Shown here: in pieces, positions 61,164-64,000 of the stretch | How the letters are laid out: every line of letters begins with the position of its first letter | How positions within the stretch are numbered: position 1 is the first letter of the stretch | Assembly: GCF_021532315.1 (NCBI RefSeq) | Contig: NZ_JAKGAO010000024.1 | Span: 62,001 to 126,000 of the forward strand | DNA: 64,000 nt | Direction: 5' to 3' | From: Paenibacillus tarimensis | Lineage (GTDB): Bacteria > Bacillota > Bacilli > Paenibacillales > Paenibacillaceae | Program-made: the position numbers and the translations under genes | The notes under the pieces: model-generated | What the model saw: the letters and a program-made list of their open reading frames with translations, nothing else | Told to the model about the DNA's origin: nothing | Database searches by the model: none

Positions 61164-61193
61164 ATCGTAACATGACTGCTTCAACTCCGTCAA
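61164..61193 (-). promoter_or_regulatory. Candidate promoter of the his operon
   Basis: TTGACG (61193-61188), 18 bases, TACGAT (61169-61164) on the minus strand. No T-box leader sequence was found between it and hisZ. Confidence 0.45.
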
Positions 61194-61356
61194 GAACAGC
61201 AGTCTACCCGGATTCTGTGCGGGCTTGTCCACTAATAGCACAGGAAACGGCTCCTGCCCGAATATCATGACATGACCGTAAATAAGGCACTTATACAGTC
61301 GAAACAATATCCCCTGCATAAGATGGACTATCGAATACGAAAGGAGTGACCGCATA

Positions 61357-61470
61357 ATGGCATACGGTACAGGTGCAGGCGCAGGTTTTGGCGGAGGATT
61401 CACAAGCACAGGTGCGATTCTCGTCCTCTTCATTCTGCTGGTTATCATCAGCCGTTCACTGCTGGTATAA
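61357..61470 (+). CDS. YjcZ-family small sporulation protein
   Basis: A 37-residue protein beginning MAYGTGAGAGFGGGF, then a single hydrophobic helix (ILVLFILLVIISRSLLV) to the C-terminus. Gly-rich start plus one membrane helix is the YjcZ/YczM pattern of Bacillales proteins found in spores. AAGGAG site at a good distance and a strong terminator behind it. Too short for most gene finders. Confidence 0.85.
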   Translation: MAYGTGAGAGFGGGFTSTGAILVLFILLVIISRSLLV

Positions 61471-61487
61471 TCTTTGATTCTCGTCCC

Positions 61488-61519
61488 AGCCATCGGTCGT
61501 AGGCCGATGGCTTTTTTTT
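61488..61519 (+). terminator. Terminator of the YjcZ-family gene
   Basis: AGCCATCGG-tcgtagg-CCGATGGCT with a long T-run. Confidence 0.93.
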
Positions 61520-61541
61520 AAGAATACAGGAGGTGATACAC

Positions 61542-61949
61542 ATGCATATGATTGCCTGCCACCCCATTATAGAAGATGCCATCCAGCCTCATTGCGGGCG
61601 AACTGTTATGGCAATGACACATTCAGGTGATCTCTTCACCGGTGTGATGGATCGCATTCAGGATGGAGTTGTTTACTTCAAACCGGCCGCTGGTATTCCG
61701 CAAGCTGCCGTTCAACAGTTCCAGAAGCAAGCGGCCGCTCACCCGGCCGTCAAGCGGCTGCGCAAACGCCGGAATCGTAAAGCATTAACATCCGGCAATA
61801 AAACGAAGAAAGCCGGAACGCAAGCCTTCGGTCTGGGTTACCCGGGTTACGGTTACGGCTATCCAGGCTATGGCTATCCCGGCTACGGTCTTGGCTTGGC
61901 TATTCCTCTCTTTATCCTCGCCGCACTGTTTGCCGCTCCGTTCTTCTAA
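61542..61949 (+). CDS. Gly/Tyr-repeat protein, possible spore or surface component
   Basis: A 135-residue protein. The N-terminus (CGRTVMAMTHSGDLFTGVMDRIQDGVVYF) looks like a small Sm-like or SH3-like beta barrel. It is followed by a basic stretch (VKRLRKRRNRK), then tandem GYGYPGYG units and a hydrophobic C-terminus (LAIPLFILAALFAAPFF). A perfect AGGAGGTGAT site precedes ATG 61542. I do not recognise a named family; similar Gly/Tyr-rich proteins occur in Bacillales spore coats. It follows a YjcZ-type sporulation gene. Confidence 0.7.
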   Translation: MHMIACHPIIEDAIQPHCGRTVMAMTHSGDLFTGVMDRIQDGVVYFKPAAGIPQAAVQQFQKQAAAHPAVKRLRKRRNRKALTSGNKTKKAGTQAFGLGYPGYGYGYPGYGYPGYGLGLAIPLFILAALFAAPFF

Positions 61950-61988
61950 CAGCTGTCCAGCTGCTGCAAATGGTGTGATATTCAGGAA

Positions 61989-62027
61989 AGGTGTACACCA
62001 CAAAAGCGGTGTGCGCCTCTTTCTTTT
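61989..62027 (+). terminator. Terminator after the Gly/Tyr-repeat gene
   Basis: AGGTGTACACC pairs with GGTGTGCGCCT (two wobble pairs), followed by CTTTCTTTT. Confidence 0.75.
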
Positions 62028-62057
62028 GACTTCAGAAGACATAGAATCTTACCCTAT

Positions 62058-62507
62058 TCAATACCGGATCCGAATTTCATGAAACCGGTTTTCAGGAAGC
62101 CGTTTCCGGAAGGTTAGCTGCAGAATTCCGCTGCGGTAAACGGCTCTGCCGCTGGTTGGTTCAACAACTGACCGAAATCGGATCAGCGCCGGGATGTGCG
62201 GCGGGGCACCTTCCAGCTTAAGTGACTCTTCTCCTGCGTAAGTCCTGATATCCGGGGACATGTAGGGCAGCGGGATTTTTACGATCACATTCTTATGGGT
62301 TTCAAACTGCTCCACCTTCAAGCTTCCCCCGCTTCTTCTGGGTTCGGCAGAGGTACTGGCAGCACCGCGGAACGCCCGGTCCATCGCTTCCTTCACGAAT
62401 CCCTCCACCCATGAAGTATCTGCCGAGCTCTGACCGTCCTGCAGCTGCTCCATAAAATCAAATGGATTCCCACTATTTGACCCCTGATCCGGCTTAAATG
62501 GGTTCAT
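62058..62507 (-). CDS. Hsp20/alpha-crystallin-like protein
   Basis: A 149-residue protein. The C-terminal 90 residues show a degenerate small heat-shock domain (VEQFETHKNVIVKIPLPYMSPD, SGILQLTFRK). The N-terminus is polar with an amphipathic helix. The weak similarity pattern and neighbours recall the spore-associated GerT/CotP proteins of Bacillus; this is inference. It converges with the Gly/Tyr-repeat gene. Confidence 0.7.
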   Translation of the reverse strand: MNPFKPDQGSNSGNPFDFMEQLQDGQSSADTSWVEGFVKEAMDRAFRGAASTSAEPRRSGGSLKVEQFETHKNVIVKIPLPYMSPDIRTYAGEESLKLEGAPPHIPALIRFRSVVEPTSGRAVYRSGILQLTFRKRLPENRFHEIRIRY

Positions 62508-62635
62508 ATACGTAAACCTCGCTTATTCGTTTCCATTCAGATTCCCCCCGCAAGCTGCTACTAGGCGCCTATCACACTATATGCCCAGACAGCAAGAGGT
62601 GTCACCGAACAAGCCGCCGCCAGCTTGCGAATACA

Positions 62636-62662
62636 GAAAATCCGGCTGAAATCCAGCCGGAT
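62636..62662 (-). terminator. Terminator of the acyltransferase gene
   Basis: ATCCGGCTG-gattt-CAGCCGGAT followed by TTTCT on the minus strand. Confidence 0.85.
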
Positions 62663-62702
62663 ATAACCGATTATTTTACAGCTTGCTGCCTGATTCAGGC
62701 TC

Positions 62703-63191
62703 TTATTCATCAGGACCGCGTATTACCCTCATCGGGTTTCCTCCGACGAATGAATACGGCTCAACATCCTTGTGAACAACAGAACCTGCAGCAACGACAG
62801 CCCCGTCCCCGATGGTCACACCGGGTAATATCGTCGTATTGGCGCCGATCATCACACCGCTGCCGATCCGGACTTGCCCAAGCCGGTACTCCCGTATTAA
62901 ATACTCGTGTGTCAGAATAGTCGTGTTATAGCCAATGATGGAATTATCTCCGATCTCAATTTTTTCCGGGAAGAAGACATCCACCATAACCATTAGTGCA
63001 AACGAGGTTTGCTTTCCGACCTTCATACCAAGGATGCGGCGATAAATCCAGTTCTTAACCGGCAGGGAAGGGCAGTAGCGGGACAACTGGATGAAAATAA
63101 AATTCCGTACCGCCTTAAAGCGGCTGACCGTCCGGTACATTTGCCAGAGGGCATTAGGACCCTCAACAGGATACCGTTCGACATTCCTCAA
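62703..63191 (-). CDS. Hexapeptide-repeat acyltransferase (YvoF-like)
   Basis: A 162-residue left-handed beta-helix protein: imperfect hexapeptide repeats run through IEIGDNSIIGYNTTI, VRIGSGVMIGANTTILPGVTIGDGAVVAAGSVV, ending GGNPMRVIRG, as in maltose/galactoside O-acetyltransferases. The best start is a TTG at 63191 whose last bases overlap the ppaX stop (TTGA), with a GGAG/GGGTGA site. Its position after ppaX matches B. subtilis yvoF. The acceptor is unknown. Confidence 0.88.
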   Translation of the reverse strand: MRNVERYPVEGPNALWQMYRTVSRFKAVRNFIFIQLSRYCPSLPVKNWIYRRILGMKVGKQTSFALMVMVDVFFPEKIEIGDNSIIGYNTTILTHEYLIREYRLGQVRIGSGVMIGANTTILPGVTIGDGAVVAAGSVVHKDVEPYSFVGGNPMRVIRGPDE

Positions 63192-63856
63192 GCTGTCACC
63201 CGCTCCAGTCCTACAATATCGTATAGATCCCGCATGTCCTGAATGATATGCTTGGCGCCAGCGTCCCTCAATACTTCCGCTCCCTTTAAAGACCATGCAA
63301 CACCGACTGAAATCGCACCTGCTTCGTTGGCCGCCTGAATATCTACGACACTGTCTCCGACCATCAGCGTAGCCGCAGGATCAGCATTCAGTTCCTTGAT
63401 TGCCTTCAGCACAGGCTCAGGATGTGGCTTCGGATGCTCCACATCGTCAACTGTAATAACAGACTGCACATAGTCCCTTAGGCCGACGAAGGCAAGACCG
63501 CGGTCAGTCGTCAGTCTCATCTTCGTCGTCACTACTCCCTGCTTGAAGCCTGATCTGTGCAGCCGTTCCATAACTTCATTCACATATGGAAAGGCAGTGA
63601 CCAAGTCATCATGCAGACGAAGATTGATCTCCCGGTAGGCTGCAATTAGATGTGACACGTCTTCAAGCCCGGAAAACTTCTGCATTTGATACGCCAGCGG
63701 CATGCCCATGCTGGGAATCATATGCTCCCTGCTGAAGCCCGCGGGGACAATGTCCTTCAGAGCGTGCATAAATGACTGTATGATCAATTCATTGGTATCT
63801 AGAATGGTTCCATCCAAATCGAACAATACCGTATTAATTCTTGTCTTTGCTGTCAT
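63188..63856 (-). CDS. ppaX: Pyrophosphatase PpaX
   Basis: A 222-residue HAD phosphatase with the nucleophile Asp in LFDLDGTILDTNELI, VVTTKMR (motif II), HPKPHPEPV (motif III Lys) and MVGDSVVDIQAA (motif IV). PpaX hydrolyses the pyrophosphate released when HprK dephosphorylates Ser-HPr. ATG 63856 has an AAGGAG site and lies inside the end of the upstream gene. Confidence 0.92.
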   Translation of the reverse strand: MTAKTRINTVLFDLDGTILDTNELIIQSFMHALKDIVPAGFSREHMIPSMGMPLAYQMQKFSGLEDVSHLIAAYREINLRLHDDLVTAFPYVNEVMERLHRSGFKQGVVTTKMRLTTDRGLAFVGLRDYVQSVITVDDVEHPKPHPEPVLKAIKELNADPAATLMVGDSVVDIQAANEAGAISVGVAWSLKGAEVLRDAGAKHIIQDMRDLYDIVGLERVTA

Positions 63857-64000
63857 CGTCCTCTCCTTCCCGGCCTTTATCCGGTGCAGCGGTAGCATGA
63901 ACCTCTGGTGCCGTTACGTCCTGATCGGGCGTGGATTCCTCTACTGTGCCGCCGGCCGGTCTTCCCGTCTTAAAGTTAATCATCGGGTCCAGATAGCGCT
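63834..64000 (-). CDS. C-terminal end of an unidentified protein (lgt position), cut by window edge
   Basis: The last 55 codons read RYLDPMINFKTGRPAGG followed by an acidic, disordered tail ending DDDSKDKN and TAA at 63834. It overlaps ppaX by 23 bases, so the two are coupled. By gene order in Bacillus (hprK-lgt-ppaX-yvoF) this could be the tail of prolipoprotein diacylglyceryl transferase, but no diagnostic residues are in the window. Confidence 0.5.
   Translation of the reverse strand, partial: RYLDPMINFKTGRPAGGTVEESTPDQDVTAPEVHATAAPDKGREGEDDDSKDKN

Noticed and set aside
61087-61350. Possible T-box leader before the his operon
   Set aside because: The conserved T-box core (AGGGTGG-ACC) and a leader terminator are absent.
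61116-61493. A 125-codon minus-strand frame between hisZ and the YjcZ-type gene
   Set aside because: No ribosome site at any start, it covers the likely his promoter and runs antisense through the YjcZ-type gene. The C-terminal part looks protein-like, so a small gene is not fully excluded.

Overview
The window reads as a chromosomal piece of a Paenibacillus-type, spore-forming, low-to-mid GC Gram-positive bacterium. The evidence is the hexacistronic cggR-gapA-pgk-tpiA-gpmI-eno operon, the yvcJ-yvcK-whiA-HPr cluster, secG-rnr-smpB-ssrA, lgt?-ppaX-yvoF next to a his operon with a separate hisZ, sporulation genes (Sda, YjcZ-type, a GerT/CotP-like small heat-shock protein) and strong AGGAGG-type ribosome binding sites. 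Most housekeeping genes lie on the minus strand.

Layout. 1-12.3 kb: a VOC protein (cut by the window edge), an SGNH hydrolase, a PhnDCEE phosphonate-type ABC transporter behind a PHO-box-like repeat, a divergent cytoplasmic 5'-nucleotidase family enzyme, small membrane proteins, an OFA-family MFS transporter with a long terminator-bearing leader, and an ABC exporter. 12.5-26.9 kb: a 14 kb accessory island bounded by a diverged 3' fragment of ssrA (12490-12722) and the intact ssrA gene (26895-27258). 27.5-31.4 kb: smpB, rnr, secG. 31.6-36 kb: a sugar phosphate isomerase-like protein and a UgpB/E/A-like ABC importer. 36.2-43.7 kb: the central glycolytic operon with a textbook CggR operator. 43.8-45.2 kb: tRNA-Arg, clpP under a CtsR box, sda. 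45.3-52.8 kb: HPr, whiA, yvcK, rapZ, glcK, trxB and a TPR protein. 53-61 kb: prs and hisZGDBHF(IE)J, with hisA missing from its usual place. 61-64 kb: small sporulation-type genes, an acyltransferase, ppaX and a cut gene.

The most interesting part is the left half of the island, which is visibly AT-rich. It carries a retron-type reverse transcriptase fused to a trypsin-like serine protease, and directly upstream a predicted msr-msd RNA of about 160 nt closed by a 19-bp near-perfect inverted repeat. Divergently from these runs an 1844-residue DUF4011-helicase-Vsr-like nuclease-DUF3320 protein (Hhe-type). Both are anti-phage families, and they share a 530-bp intergenic control region with two inverted repeats. 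The right half of the island carries a decayed Doc toxin, an AraC regulator with a GH53 galactanase under a CcpA site, an HNH nuclease and an S41 peptidase. No integrase is visible. Functions are assigned from motifs and gene order read by eye; no search was run.
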